The translations under genes and the position numbers were made by a program. DNA of 64,000 nucleotides from Flavobacteriaceae bacterium (lineage in GTDB: Bacteria > Bacteroidota > Bacteroidia > Flavobacteriales > Flavobacteriaceae). The stretch is from assembly GCA_029243385.1 (NCBI GenBank), contig JAQWSC010000015.1, positions 35,541 to 99,540 on the forward strand, in the 5' to 3' direction. Under the pieces are notes generated by a model that saw only the letters and a program-made list of their open reading frames with translations, did no database searches and was not told where the DNA came from. Shown piece after piece: positions 35,427-46,200 of this stretch (within the stretch, counting starts at the first letter, position 1; the number at the start of each line of letters is the position of its first letter).

Positions 35427-36008
35427 ATGAAACGACTTCTTTTATTCATTCCATTTCTTTTGGCGTTTACTTGTAATGATAGAAACGATGAACAAACAGC
35501 CGAGTGTATTGATTACGAAGCCATAAATGAAAATGCAATTTGTACGGAAGAGTACCTACCAGTTTGTGGGTGCAATATGGTTACCTATTCTAATCAGTGT
35601 AAAGCTACTATAGCAGGTGTTCAATCTTTTACTAAAGGAGCCTGTTCTAGTGTTGAAGTAGAAAAGGAATTTACCCTTTGGAATTCTATGGGAATTCAAT
35701 CGTATAGCTTTGACTTGATGGTTTCTTGCTATTGCATCATTGACGAACCGTATTCTATAACCGTTGTTGAGGGCGAACCAACCAGTATTACTGGAAATGA
35801 AGAATGGGGTCACGAAGGAATTCCATTAACTATTGAGGAATTGTTTACAAAGATCAAAGATTTATTGAGCCAAGAACCTTATCAACACAGTTTGGAATTT
35901 GATCCAGAATATGGATACCCTACTTCAGTTTATTTCGATATGGATGAGCAAATTGCGGACGAGGAAATTGGATATACCATTGAAAATTTTCAAATCCTTT
36001 CTGATTAG
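35427..36008 (+). CDS. Lipoprotein with Kazal-type inhibitor domain and DUF6174-like region
   Basis: 193 residues. The signal peptide ends in LLAFTCND (lipobox). A Kazal-like module at about 30-70 has CTEEYLPVCGCNMVTYSNQC with paired cysteines, typical of secreted serine-protease inhibitors. The second half (about 80-193, IQSYSFDLMVSCYCI and EPYQHSLEFDPEYGYPTSV) resembles DUF6174. Protection against exogenous proteases is the likely but unproved role. Confidence 0.78.
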   Translation: MKRLLLFIPFLLAFTCNDRNDEQTAECIDYEAINENAICTEEYLPVCGCNMVTYSNQCKATIAGVQSFTKGACSSVEVEKEFTLWNSMGIQSYSFDLMVSCYCIIDEPYSITVVEGEPTSITGNEEWGHEGIPLTIEELFTKIKDLLSQEPYQHSLEFDPEYGYPTSVYFDMDEQIADEEIGYTIENFQILSD

Positions 36009-36065
36009 TTACCAGGCGTAAGCTACATTCAATTTGTTTTTATTCCTTATAGAATGTAATGGCTG

Positions 36066-37001
36066 TTATCGTTTGTACTCTGCTTTTTTTACGGCAAGTT
36101 TTGGAAGTCTTTCTTCTGTAAATAAGCCCCAGTGTTTCTCAGGCTCATACGGATCTGGAGATCCTTTCCATAATTCGTCAAAGGCTTCAAAAACAAATGT
36201 CAAAACCTTGTCTTGCTCTGACCATTGGTTCAGCTCTTGAAAATATATTTTTTGAAAAATCTCGTTCACATTTTCTTTAGGAATCCCCTCTCCATTAGAT
36301 GTTGTAGCCCATCCTGCTTCCGTAATTACAACTGCCTTATTAGGATATTTTTCAGCGACTTGTATGTAATTTTGTTGCGTAAAATTCATTGCCTGATCGA
36401 TAGTTTTGTATTCCCAAACTGGGTAGGTATGTATGGAAATAAAATCTACAACTTCAGCTAAGGGTTCCAGTTTATGAAGCCACGGTTCATAGTTTTCACA
36501 AAAAGTAACTGGTTGTTTGGCTTTTTGTTGAACTTTTTTAACGTATTCAATTACGCGGTTCACGGGTACTAAATGGTCTGTCCAATCTACACAAGCTTCG
36601 TTTCCTACAGAAAGCGAAAATACAATTTCAGGATATTCATTGGCAAGACGAATGAGTTCTGAAATTTCGTCGCTGTTTTTTTCACGATTCTTTTTTAATT
36701 GATCTTCGCTATACATTCCTCCATCCCAAGGACAATTAGGATTGTTTTCTTCAGCAACGATATAAGCTCCCAGCATTACTTTTAATGAAAGGGCTTCGTT
36801 TTTGATTACTTCCAAAACAGTTTTGGAATGAGCGTCACAACTATACAGTCGAATGTATTGCCAATGTTCTTGAACAATGTGTAAATCTTCTTTTACTTCC
36901 AAATAGCTAGGATAACTGACACCCGGTTGCTGTCCTTTTCTAAAACCAGAATAACACACAGCTTTTCCTTCAGGAATTGAAAATAAATCGGAATATATCA
37001 T
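36066..37001 (-). CDS. GH17-like glycoside hydrolase, cytoplasmic
   Basis: 311 residues without a signal peptide. Clan GH-A catalytic residues are visible: the acid/base glutamate in SLSVGNEACVDW and the nucleophile in VVITEAGWATTS. YPVWEYKTIDQ and EAFDELWKGSPDP are typical of bacterial GH17 beta-1,3-glucan hydrolases or transglycosidases. It is the last gene of the seven-gene beta-glucan operon and is probably intracellular, acting on imported oligosaccharides. Confidence 0.85.
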   Translation of the reverse strand: MIYSDLFSIPEGKAVCYSGFRKGQQPGVSYPSYLEVKEDLHIVQEHWQYIRLYSCDAHSKTVLEVIKNEALSLKVMLGAYIVAEENNPNCPWDGGMYSEDQLKKNREKNSDEISELIRLANEYPEIVFSLSVGNEACVDWTDHLVPVNRVIEYVKKVQQKAKQPVTFCENYEPWLHKLEPLAEVVDFISIHTYPVWEYKTIDQAMNFTQQNYIQVAEKYPNKAVVITEAGWATTSNGEGIPKENVNEIFQKIYFQELNQWSEQDKVLTFVFEAFDELWKGSPDPYEPEKHWGLFTEERLPKLAVKKAEYKR

Positions 37002-37031
37002 AAAATATGTTTGTGTATCTATGGGTTAAAA

Positions 37032-37916
37032 CTAAAATTTTAGTTTTTCGTTTTTATCCCAAAGACCCCAATATGCTCCAACATCCCCTTCAGAATCTAC
37101 TTTCCACGATTCATCGAAAGATGAAAAATAAAACATTTCAATATCATCTTGTTTTGACCACAATTGTGCATTGATAAAATACTTTAATGCATTGTCATAC
37201 GATGGATGAGCACCCCCTAAACTACTTCCTTGACTCGGCCAGCCTGTTTCGGTAATAATCACTTTTTTTCCTTTACCAGCTCTAACGGCTTCTTGGTACA
37301 TTTGTTTCATGTACATCAATGAGTATTCTTGAGTACAACCTTCCCAATAGGGGTAGCAGTTGGCCAGGATCACATCACAAACTTCTGTAATTTTTGGTTT
37401 TGCAGAAAATTCATAATAGGCATCTACATAACCTACGGGAATATCGGGAATTTCTTTTTTTACTTTTTTTATAAAGTCAATTAATTCTCCTTCTTCCAAG
37501 TCACCTCTGTACATGACTTCGTTTCCAACTGCAGCAATATCAACGTATCCGGATTTGCTTAACTCTAACAGCCCTTGAACTTCTTTTTCATTGATTTCAG
37601 CATCGCTTCCTAACCAAGCGCCAACCAACGTTTTCATACCCAATTCTTTGGCAATCTTTGGGATATTTTCATTGCCTTCTGTACACGAAAATACGCGAAT
37701 CCATTGGGTATAAGGTTTAATAATTTCAAGCCTTCTTCTAATTTGATCTTCGCTAATTTGTTCGCCAGGCTCTTGACCTTCTCCATAAGGACTAAAGCAC
37801 AATCCGTGCATTCCATTTTTCAACAGTTCTTCGCTCAATGATTGGAGTTTGTCTGTACTCATATTGGCACAATTTACTCCGGTAAGCGACATCATCTTCT
37901 CTTTTCTGTACGACAT
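37032..37916 (-). CDS. GH17-like glycoside hydrolase, cytoplasmic
   Basis: 294 residues without a signal peptide. The acid/base is in AAVGNEVMYRGD and the nucleophile in VIITETGWPSQGSS. Its TIM-barrel start is GLCFSPYGEGQEPGEQ. It resembles plant-type GH17 glucanases more closely than the neighbouring paralogue. It lies 6 bases after the symporter gene in the operon, so a role in cleaving imported laminari-oligosaccharides is inferred. Confidence 0.87.
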   Translation of the reverse strand: MSYRKEKMMSLTGVNCANMSTDKLQSLSEELLKNGMHGLCFSPYGEGQEPGEQISEDQIRRRLEIIKPYTQWIRVFSCTEGNENIPKIAKELGMKTLVGAWLGSDAEINEKEVQGLLELSKSGYVDIAAVGNEVMYRGDLEEGELIDFIKKVKKEIPDIPVGYVDAYYEFSAKPKITEVCDVILANCYPYWEGCTQEYSLMYMKQMYQEAVRAGKGKKVIITETGWPSQGSSLGGAHPSYDNALKYFINAQLWSKQDDIEMFYFSSFDESWKVDSEGDVGAYWGLWDKNEKLKF

Positions 37917-37922
37917 TATATT

Positions 37923-39368
37923 CTAGTTAGTTAAAATTTCTGATTTTCTTTTTGCGAGCTTTTGGGTTATTTCGTTCGCTTTTTCTTCCGTCAAATCATA
38001 ATCTGACATTATGTATATTGCAAAAAGGGTTCCTAGTATGGGTAGTCCCGAAAAAAACAATCGTAAGCCAAACAATGCTTCTTCTGTTTGTGTAGCTCCC
38101 CCAGATTCCCAGCCAATTATGGACAAAATAAGACCGCTTAATCCACCGGCAATTCCAAACCCAAATTTAACCATCCACCAATAGATAGCCCCAAAAATAC
38201 CTTCGCGTCTTTTTCCTGTATTCAACTCGTCTAAATCAATTACATCAGCCGTCATAGACATCATCAATGTAAATAACCCACCTATTCCAAAGGAGAAAAA
38301 AGGCAATGCAAATAGAAACATATAGGGTTTTCCAGGAATAAATAAAAACCACAACATCACGTATCCAATAATTGAAACGGTTTGAGAAATAATAAACGCT
38401 TTCTTTTTACCGGTTTTTTCAGACAATTTTGTTACAACAGGAATCACTAAGAACGTTGTAACCGTAGCCCCTACACTTCCAAATAGAGTAGGCCACCACC
38501 AGGCACCATCAGGCCCTGTAACTCCGTTAAACAGATAGAAAACAATGATAAAATAAGTAAAAGCAGCCACGGTGTTAAAGGCATTGAACACTAAAAAAGT
38601 AGCTATACATAATTTTTTAAAGGCTTTAATTTTGAATGCCTGCATAAAATTTACGACAAAAATTGTGTGTAAATTTTTTAAGATGTTTCTAAAGGTTATA
38701 CTCTCGTAATTTTTATTGAGTGTTGATTCACTTCTAATACAAATAGCTGGGATAACTGCAAAGATTGTACAAATTACACTTACCCAAATAGCGAGTTCTC
38801 TTACTGCCATTTCACTCGATTCAAAAAAGTTTCGATCATCCATTATTACCCAGAACCAAGGGGCAATAATCCAAGCCCATTGTCCAATAAACTGAGATAC
38901 AGCCATGATGTTTGTCCTCTCATGAAAATCATCACTCATTTCGTAGCCCATGGCAACGTAAGGCACACTAAATATGGTTAGTCCGATGTAAAACAATAAA
39001 GACCAAGAAAGAAAGTAAATAAAGTTGTATTCTACAGTACTTCCTTTATGCAACTGCCACATGATAATAAATGCTACTCCCATAATGATTGCTCCAAGCA
39101 AAACATATTGCCGTCTCCGACCCCATTTTGATCGGGTATTGTCGGAGATAAAACCCATAATAGGATCTAAAATAGCATCAAAAAGTCTTGGAAATATCAT
39201 TACAAATCCCCACATCCAACCAGGAAATCCCAGACTTTGAACAAGGACAACTATAAAAATACTGATTACTGCTGGGAACATTTGATTGGCGAGCATTCCA
39301 AATCCAAAAGCGATTTTTTCGCCCAAGGAAACCTGTCGAGTTACCCCCGGTTTGTTACTATTTTTCAT
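37923..39368 (-). CDS. GPH-family glycoside:cation symporter (MFS superfamily)
   Basis: 481 residues with about 12 helices. The GPH signature GFISDNTRSKWGRRRQYVLLG (N-domain loop) and a central NAFNTVAAFTYFIIVFYLF helix are clear. These carriers import glycosides with sodium or protons across the inner membrane. It sits between GH30 and GH17 genes with 3-6-base gaps, so the cargo is probably gluco-oligosaccharide. Confidence 0.88.
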   Translation of the reverse strand: MKNSNKPGVTRQVSLGEKIAFGFGMLANQMFPAVISIFIVVLVQSLGFPGWMWGFVMIFPRLFDAILDPIMGFISDNTRSKWGRRRQYVLLGAIIMGVAFIIMWQLHKGSTVEYNFIYFLSWSLLFYIGLTIFSVPYVAMGYEMSDDFHERTNIMAVSQFIGQWAWIIAPWFWVIMDDRNFFESSEMAVRELAIWVSVICTIFAVIPAICIRSESTLNKNYESITFRNILKNLHTIFVVNFMQAFKIKAFKKLCIATFLVFNAFNTVAAFTYFIIVFYLFNGVTGPDGAWWWPTLFGSVGATVTTFLVIPVVTKLSEKTGKKKAFIISQTVSIIGYVMLWFLFIPGKPYMFLFALPFFSFGIGGLFTLMMSMTADVIDLDELNTGKRREGIFGAIYWWMVKFGFGIAGGLSGLILSIIGWESGGATQTEEALFGLRLFFSGLPILGTLFAIYIMSDYDLTEEKANEITQKLAKRKSEILTN

Positions 39369-39371
39369 CTT

Positions 39372-40865
39372 TTAGTGTGTTTTAGGACTGTTTAAAACAA
39401 TCGTTTGTATCGCTTGGGGGCTGATAGTTATATGTTTGGACACTTTTTCATGTTGTAACTTAAAGCTTTTAGGAGTTTTTCCTTCATTAAATACAACTAC
39501 TGAAATAGAATTGTCTGGATTTTTAGCAGCTGTAACCATGAGCTCATCATCTGTTTTTTCCACACCAATTACTTCTGCACCAGGACGAATGTATTTACTA
39601 AAATGCGCCATGATATAGTACAAGGGCGTAAAATAAACTTCATCGTTTTTTGGATCAACAATTACGGGAGCAATACACCAATTCTTAAACCAGTTAGGAC
39701 CTCCTTGTGTATCCAAGACCATGTTCCAATCTACCCATCCATCAACCCAGTTGTTCAGGCAACCAATAATGTCTCTAGCGTATCGATTGGCGGGAGCATA
39801 TTTTGGGTGTAAATACTTATTTTCTTCTTCACGCCAAATATATCCCCAGTCGGTAGCTTCTTTTTTCCAGTACCAAGGATCGTTTTTCCACACAGGAACT
39901 TCATCATCAACACAGGCTTCGGTTTGAATTAAATATTTGTTTGGGGCTTTTTGATGTGCGTATTGTAGCTCTTCGGGAAAGTAATGGTAAGTGCTTTCGT
40001 ACCAATGAATGGCAGTACCATCAAAGTATTTGGAGGAAGCTTCATCTTTGTACATTGAATCAACCCATTCTTTGAGTCCTTCTCTGTTTTGGTCATATCC
40101 TAAAATCATGACGTCTCCTTTGCCGTCTGCTTCCAGTTTTGGGCCTAAGTGGTGTTGCACAAACTGAGTCATTTCGTCGGGAGTATAGTGCATACTTTCC
40201 CAGTTGTTTCCGTTTCCATGAGGCTCGTTTTCAACGGTAAATCCCCAAATATCAATCCCCTCTTTTTTGTAGGCATCGGCGTATTTTGAGAAAAAGAGAG
40301 CCCACGTATCGTAGTATTTTGGAAGTAGTTTTCCGCCCACCCAATGGTTGTTGTCTTTCATCCATGGAGAGGCAGTCCAAGGAGAAGCAATAATTCGAAA
40401 TCCTTCTTTTGAGATTGACATAGCGTCAAGAATCATTGGAATCAAATCGTCTTTATCTTCTTGTATAGAAAAATGCGCTAAGTTAACGTCGTCAGCAACT
40501 GGGCTGTAAGAGTAATTACTAAGAGAAAAATCACAGGAATTCATATGAGTTCGTGTGAGCGAATAGCGAGCGCCTTCGTCTGAAAAATAAGCATTTAGAA
40601 TAACATCTCTATTTTTTTGACTTAGCTGATTCAACAAATAAGCAGACGCTTCAGTAAACGAACCACCAAATCCAGTAATGGTTTGGAAGGTTGTTTCAGG
40701 ATCGAGCTTAATGGTTGAAGAATCGTCTGATTCCGAAAATTCATCGATTTGAGTCAACTTATTGCCGCTCTCGGATGTTTCATATACGGTTACATCAAGG
40801 GGGCTGTTTTCACTACAAGAGCTCATTATCAAACAGAGTATTAAGGTTGGATATATTGTTTTCAT
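39372..40865 (-). CDS. GH30 lipoprotein (beta-glucosidase or beta-1,6-glucanase-like)
   Basis: 497 residues. The lipobox is LCLIMSSCSEN. GH30 signatures are present: GFGGSFTEASAYLLNQL, SPWTASPWMKDN, acid/base in GFTVENEPHG and nucleophile in LIQTEACVDD. The C-terminal beta-sandwich ends in PQAIQTIVL. In laminarin loci GH30 enzymes cut beta-1,6 branches. It is lipid-anchored, so it acts in the periplasm or on the surface. Confidence 0.9.
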   Translation of the reverse strand: MKTIYPTLILCLIMSSCSENSPLDVTVYETSESGNKLTQIDEFSESDDSSTIKLDPETTFQTITGFGGSFTEASAYLLNQLSQKNRDVILNAYFSDEGARYSLTRTHMNSCDFSLSNYSYSPVADDVNLAHFSIQEDKDDLIPMILDAMSISKEGFRIIASPWTASPWMKDNNHWVGGKLLPKYYDTWALFFSKYADAYKKEGIDIWGFTVENEPHGNGNNWESMHYTPDEMTQFVQHHLGPKLEADGKGDVMILGYDQNREGLKEWVDSMYKDEASSKYFDGTAIHWYESTYHYFPEELQYAHQKAPNKYLIQTEACVDDEVPVWKNDPWYWKKEATDWGYIWREEENKYLHPKYAPANRYARDIIGCLNNWVDGWVDWNMVLDTQGGPNWFKNWCIAPVIVDPKNDEVYFTPLYYIMAHFSKYIRPGAEVIGVEKTDDELMVTAAKNPDNSISVVVFNEGKTPKSFKLQHEKVSKHITISPQAIQTIVLNSPKTH

Positions 40866-40878
40866 ATTTTAGTGTTTT

Positions 40879-41889
40879 TCAGAGTGAAAATTGATTGAAT
40901 TTTTCTTCAATCACGTGAAACGTTTCTTTTTTATTTCTGTCGATATCAACGATTCCCCAGTATTCTTCGTTGGGATTTCTGTCATAGGGAACGCCCGAAC
41001 TGTTAGGAGCTTGCCCTCCAACATCTTGTTGATTTGGATTTCCTGCTTTCCACCATCCATCAGTAAATGAAAATATCAATATCCCTGAAATAAGATTGGT
41101 ATGTTCTAGGGTGTCGTCAATAATTTTTCCGTTGGCTACTGCTTGAGCTAGTTGATTTTCTCCTTGATCAAATCCTTCTTTGGCAACGGACATATAACTG
41201 TCTGCTCCAGCTTCAGAAAAATACATAGGCTTGTCACTGGCGTCTTCCCATTCTAAAATTAAACTAGAAGGATTGATCCATCGATACACATTTATTCCCC
41301 AAACATCAATATTGGGGCTCATTGAAAAGGCCAATGAGTCAGGCATATCGCCATGAGCCGTCGCAACAGGATGATTTGAATCGATTTGATGAATTTTTTC
41401 AGCAGCCTCGTTAAGCGCTTGATACCAGTTTTTAAGATCTCCGTCAAACCATTCGGGGTGGTAGTTGTATTCGTTGCCTAGTTCCCACAAGAGAATGGCA
41501 TTGTGATTTTTATATTTTAAAATATAATCAGCAAAACTTCCTGAAAGAATATCGTAATATCCATTTTGATTATATCCAAAGCCAATCACAACTTTCATTC
41601 CTGCATTTTCAATTTTGTCAAGAATTTCGACCTGATCAATAGGCTCATACACTCTCAAGGTATTGATTCCTGCTTCTTTCATAAGTGCAAGATCTTGATC
41701 GATATTATCAAAACTTCTTTTGGTAGCGTTTTTGGGAACAGGGTGGTAACAAACTCCCTCCATAAAATAGGGGGATCCATTAACCATTATTTGTCTTCCT
41801 TGCGTAGAAACAACATCAACAGGATTACTAGCTACACATCCAATAACAATTATTGAAAATAAGAATAGAATACTTTTGTTGATGGTCAT
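40879..41889 (-). CDS. Clan GH-A glycosidase-like lipoprotein, family not assigned
   Basis: 336 residues, lipobox IIVIGCVAS. It starts like the TIM barrel of GH2 or GH5 (GSPYFMEGVCYHPVP, AGINTLRVYEP) with an acid/base candidate in LWELGNEYNYHPEWF and a nucleophile candidate in MYFSEAGADSY. I cannot settle the CAZy family; a glucan hydrolase or glucanosyltransferase is plausible given its place between GH17 and GH30 genes. Confidence 0.7.
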   Translation of the reverse strand: MTINKSILFLFSIIVIGCVASNPVDVVSTQGRQIMVNGSPYFMEGVCYHPVPKNATKRSFDNIDQDLALMKEAGINTLRVYEPIDQVEILDKIENAGMKVVIGFGYNQNGYYDILSGSFADYILKYKNHNAILLWELGNEYNYHPEWFDGDLKNWYQALNEAAEKIHQIDSNHPVATAHGDMPDSLAFSMSPNIDVWGINVYRWINPSSLILEWEDASDKPMYFSEAGADSYMSVAKEGFDQGENQLAQAVANGKIIDDTLEHTNLISGILIFSFTDGWWKAGNPNQQDVGGQAPNSSGVPYDRNPNEEYWGIVDIDRNKKETFHVIEEKFNQFSL

Positions 41890-41900
41890 AATTTTGATTT

Positions 41901-43175
41901 TTAGTTCATTTGAGACTCAAGAATTGCTGGCGGTAAAACAGCAATAAATAAATTATCGGGATTTCCTTTATAGGTCTTTGTAACGGTCTTCCCATCTCTT
42001 GAAAGCCCGTTCAAGACACCCTGATCAAAGCGATCCCAAAGTGCATACTTGACTTTTCCGTCAACGGTTATTAGACCAAAATGATTTTCCGATCCTGATG
42101 GATTTTTTGAATCTTTCCAAGGTTCATCAAAGGCTTCAAAATAAAAACAGCTAATGTTGTTTTTGTTTGCCCACGATTGTATGTTTTTATAATACAACGC
42201 TTGTTTGTATTGATCAGCTGCCCGAGTACCCTTGATGTTGAACATATCTCCAGAATAACTTGCCCATCCAGTTTCTCCAATATGCATGGGTTTTTTTATC
42301 CCCAAATTATAAAGGTATTCTTTAACACTATTGAACTGAGCAATAGCATAATTACTTGCCCGATCCATGAGGATATTTATGGTTTCTATATCCGACAAGC
42401 CTTTGGTTTCTTTTGAGGATATTTCCCAAAAACCAGAATTGTGATATGTATCGTGAAAAGGGTAGGTGTGAACAGAAATATAATCAACAGCACGCGCCAA
42501 TGCTTCTAAATCGGGATGATGATACGAACTATCGCCTCCTCCCCAGGATGCGAAATTATCGGAACTGGTTATCCACAAATCATTGGGGAGCTTGTGATTG
42601 GTTTTTACATCTTGTAAATAGTTTACATATTTAAGAACAACACCAGGTTTTACGTAATACGACCAAGCCCAGTGAACCATTGCCTCGTTTCCTACGCTTA
42701 TGATTTTTACGATATCTGGGTACATATTGGCCAATTTTACCGCTTTTTCAATTTCAAGGGTGTTGGCAGATTCGTCTTCTTCCTCGTGATTTGGGTTATC
42801 AGTCCAAGCTCCTTCACAATCAATCCAGGCACCGAGCATTACATACATTTCAAACGTTGGAACTTCGTTTTTTAACTCACGAATGGCTTTGAGTATGTTG
42901 GGTGCATGATCGAATTGCAAATTGTACGTCCGAAGGATTTTAAAACCTAAAGCGGCTAAAATTTTCAAATCTTCTTTGAGTTCTTCAAGTGTAGGCTGAA
43001 TTTTTCTAGTGTTGTGACGATATCCACCATAGGATATGGCTGGGTAGTTGGGATTTCCCAGGATTTCTGACGCAGATTTGTATTCACTTTCCATTCCCTT
43101 AGGTTTATTATTACAAGAAATCAATAGCCCACCAGCTAAAACAACAAACAATAAAATTGTAACACCTTTTTTCAT
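41901..43175 (-). CDS. GH17 lipoprotein
   Basis: 424 residues. The lipobox is GGLLISCNNK. The barrel starts YPAISYGGYRHNTRK. The acid/base is in ISVGNEAMVHWAW and the nucleophile in HIGETGWASYSG. It is larger than the two cytoplasmic paralogues and lipid-anchored, so it likely makes the first cuts on laminarin. It lies 55 bases after the phosphorylase gene. Confidence 0.88.
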   Translation of the reverse strand: MKKGVTILLFVVLAGGLLISCNNKPKGMESEYKSASEILGNPNYPAISYGGYRHNTRKIQPTLEELKEDLKILAALGFKILRTYNLQFDHAPNILKAIRELKNEVPTFEMYVMLGAWIDCEGAWTDNPNHEEEDESANTLEIEKAVKLANMYPDIVKIISVGNEAMVHWAWSYYVKPGVVLKYVNYLQDVKTNHKLPNDLWITSSDNFASWGGGDSSYHHPDLEALARAVDYISVHTYPFHDTYHNSGFWEISSKETKGLSDIETINILMDRASNYAIAQFNSVKEYLYNLGIKKPMHIGETGWASYSGDMFNIKGTRAADQYKQALYYKNIQSWANKNNISCFYFEAFDEPWKDSKNPSGSENHFGLITVDGKVKYALWDRFDQGVLNGLSRDGKTVTKTYKGNPDNLFIAVLPPAILESQMN

Positions 43176-43230
43176 TTTGTTTTTGCCAGCAGTAGGGTTC
43201 TCTATATCTCCCTATCAGGTTGTACTTTTT

Positions 43231-46200
43231 CTATTCCTTAACGACAAATACGGTTAGTTTTATAATTTTTCCATCTCTTTCAAAGATGGAAGTACTTGTT
43301 TTTTTATCCAATTGATTTCCTTTAAAGTGCAATGAAGTTCCATCGTGCAATTGAACTTCAATAGAGGCTTCGAATGATTTTTTATAAACCACAGGAACTT
43401 GACAATATGTGAACGCCAAAGAATCTTTTTCAAGTTCGATAGACTTCTTTTGCTTAGTAACACCTACATATTCAAACACTTCAGGGTGTTGCAAAAACTC
43501 TTCGTTTCTTAGTATAGCCGGGTTGAATTGTAAAATTCCATTCTCTACCACAACACCCAATTCTCCAAATCGACTTAGGATATCTTCTTTAACTTGTCCT
43601 GTCATTCCAGGTTGCTGAGCTCCTTTTCCTCCTGGAGTGTGGGAGTAAGGATCAGTTGGAAATGCACCATAAACCTCTGGAGATTTGTGTGCACCAATAC
43701 CTGCGTTGATTTCAAAATAATGATCAAACAATTGTCCAATCAAGGCACTGTCTTCTTTTTCATCAATAGCTTTTTTAGTAATCTCAAAGGTTGCTAAAAG
43801 AAGCTTAGATACCATGTGCCAATAGATAGAACCAAGACCTTCATATCCAAAAAATGTTCCTGAACGCCCAGTAAATGATTTGTGATCAAAAATATCTTCA
43901 AACAATTGCTCAATTTCAGGAGTTTCTTTTTCAACAAGCAGCTTGTATTTTTCGGGAAGCGATTGAAGCGCTTCTTGCAAACTTTCTACATTGTTGAAAC
44001 TACCGTTAAAGTGAAAATCTCCTCGACAATCTTGAGACAATACTCGAGTATTACCATCATCGATTAACTTTTTTAATAAAGATAGTCCTTCCAGTTTTTG
44101 TTTTGGAATGGTGTTTTTGTTTACAAAACGAGGAAGCTCTTTGTTGGGATACAATATATAGCTGTATTGATCTTTCCTAAACAAGCTACTAGCTTTGAGG
44201 CTGTTGAGTACGTTCAAACTTTCTTTAGAAGACAAATATCCAGAGCTTAGGACTGCTACTTGTCCTTCTAGCATTTCTGGAAGATAAGAAATTTGGACTT
44301 GCTCATCATTTGTTAATGTCATCAAATTGTATGCGTGATACAAATTATCTGCTCGTTTATTGGCGTCTATGGAGTGCTCCAAAAACGCAATAGAAACGGA
44401 TAGAAACGAAGTGATATCTTCTTTTGTAACGGTTTCTTTGTCTCCTGAAAAACGGTTTTCGTAGATGGTATTTCTGTACAAACTTCCTGCTTCGCCCAAT
44501 AAGTCTAGCACTTTTTTACGATCTCTATCAGAAATAGCTCCATTCAACAAATTTTTGTTTTGCTGAAGGGCTTCCGAAACTTGATCAAAAAACAAATGCA
44601 ATTCTTTTGAGATAAGAATGTTGGAGTGTTTTGAATTTTCCACAACTCCCTTGAAGAATTTTAAGAAACGTCGCAAGTAATAAAGCGTTACCATAGAAAC
44701 CCCGTTTCCTACTAGAGCGTTGTTTGCATCGTTCCATTCGGGACGTTGCGTATTCATCCAAATACCTCCTTCAGGTATAAAGTTTGACATTTTAGCCAAA
44801 ACAGTAGCGAGTATTTTTTCAATAAAATTGACTTTGTAAATAAAGACAGTCTCATCTCTAAGTAAGGCTCCGTCAACTCCAATTTCACCTCTTTTGTATT
44901 GAATTTTTTCTTCATTTTCATCATCAAATTCAATAGTATTTTTGGGATCTTTTAAGATGTCTTTGTAGCTTTTGATTCGGTAAGGAACGTTGGCATAAAC
45001 AAACAAATCTTGTGTAAAGTAATTAGCGAGTTTTTCGGGGTAGTAATCTTCAATAAACTCTAAAAACTTTAATAAATAAATGATTTGATGATCACCCCAA
45101 TACCCAATGTATGACCAAGGGTTGTCGGGCTCAATAGTTTCCCAGTCAAACCCATCTTTGGTAACTCGGTACGGGTTGTAGCCATCAAAGGTAGTTGCGT
45201 TTAAAAACTTGTGAATCATCCCTTCAATAAACTCTGGATACGAATGTGCCAAAGCTTCCCAGTTTTGGAAAATATCGCGCCAATTCCCCTGATAATCCAA
45301 AATTTTCGAACCATCAACTTCACTTCGGGTATTGATCGAAAACTTATTCCACGGGCGACTTGGGTCACCATGTCTTCGACTAAATTTTAAAGGCAAATAC
45401 TCAAAACACAAACGTTTAAAATTAGGATCGTCATCTTGAGTAGCGATATCTTTAAGATCGTTTAGTGTAAAAAGCTCAGGGAGATTGTTGAGAATTTCCA
45501 GCTTTTTTCTAAATACTTTTTTATTGGCTTTAGCAATGTAATTCGTAAAGTCTGTTTTTTCAATTTGGTAGTTGTCGTCAAAAATTCCACCCCGCATAAT
45601 GTTGAACATTGTGTTGGCGAAGTGACGAATATTTCGCAGTCGATCGGCCGTTAATTGGAGTCCGTCGGCGGCTCCAACCAATTCGACTAGATGTTTAGAC
45701 CCATCTTCTATGTTTTTTTCAATTTCATCTTCAATTGAAGGGTTGTTTAGAATATGATCCTTGATTCGAACAACATCGTTCATGTCTTGGTTTACATTGG
45801 CAATAAGCATCCAATTTTTGTGACTGTTGGCAGAAAGAGTGATTTCATCGTTTAAGAAATAAGCGCCTTTTTCCGCTTTCAAGTTTACTTCTTGCTCTAC
45901 TGAGTGCCCTTTTCGAAAGGCATCAAGTTGTAAAGAAGAAATTAGTTTTTTGGAATTTTCTAGCCCTATTGACCAAACCAAATTTGCTTTGAGAGCTTCA
46001 CTAGGCTCGGCTTTATCAACGATGATGGCGCTTAAAGAATAAATTCCCAACCCCGTGTCTTCTTCAAGCTCACTTTTTTTGTAGGCATCCACCAAATTAC
46101 TGCTGCTGTTTTGAATAGCTTCTCCTACTCCGTAAGGAAGTAGGTTTTGAATTCCGTCGATAAGGCTAACAGTTATACTTTCGTTACTGTTGTTGGAAAG

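Noticed and set aside
36024..36058. TACATTC/GAATGTA as terminator of the glucan operon
   Set aside because: Loop of about 21 bases and no proper T-run; too weak to annotate.
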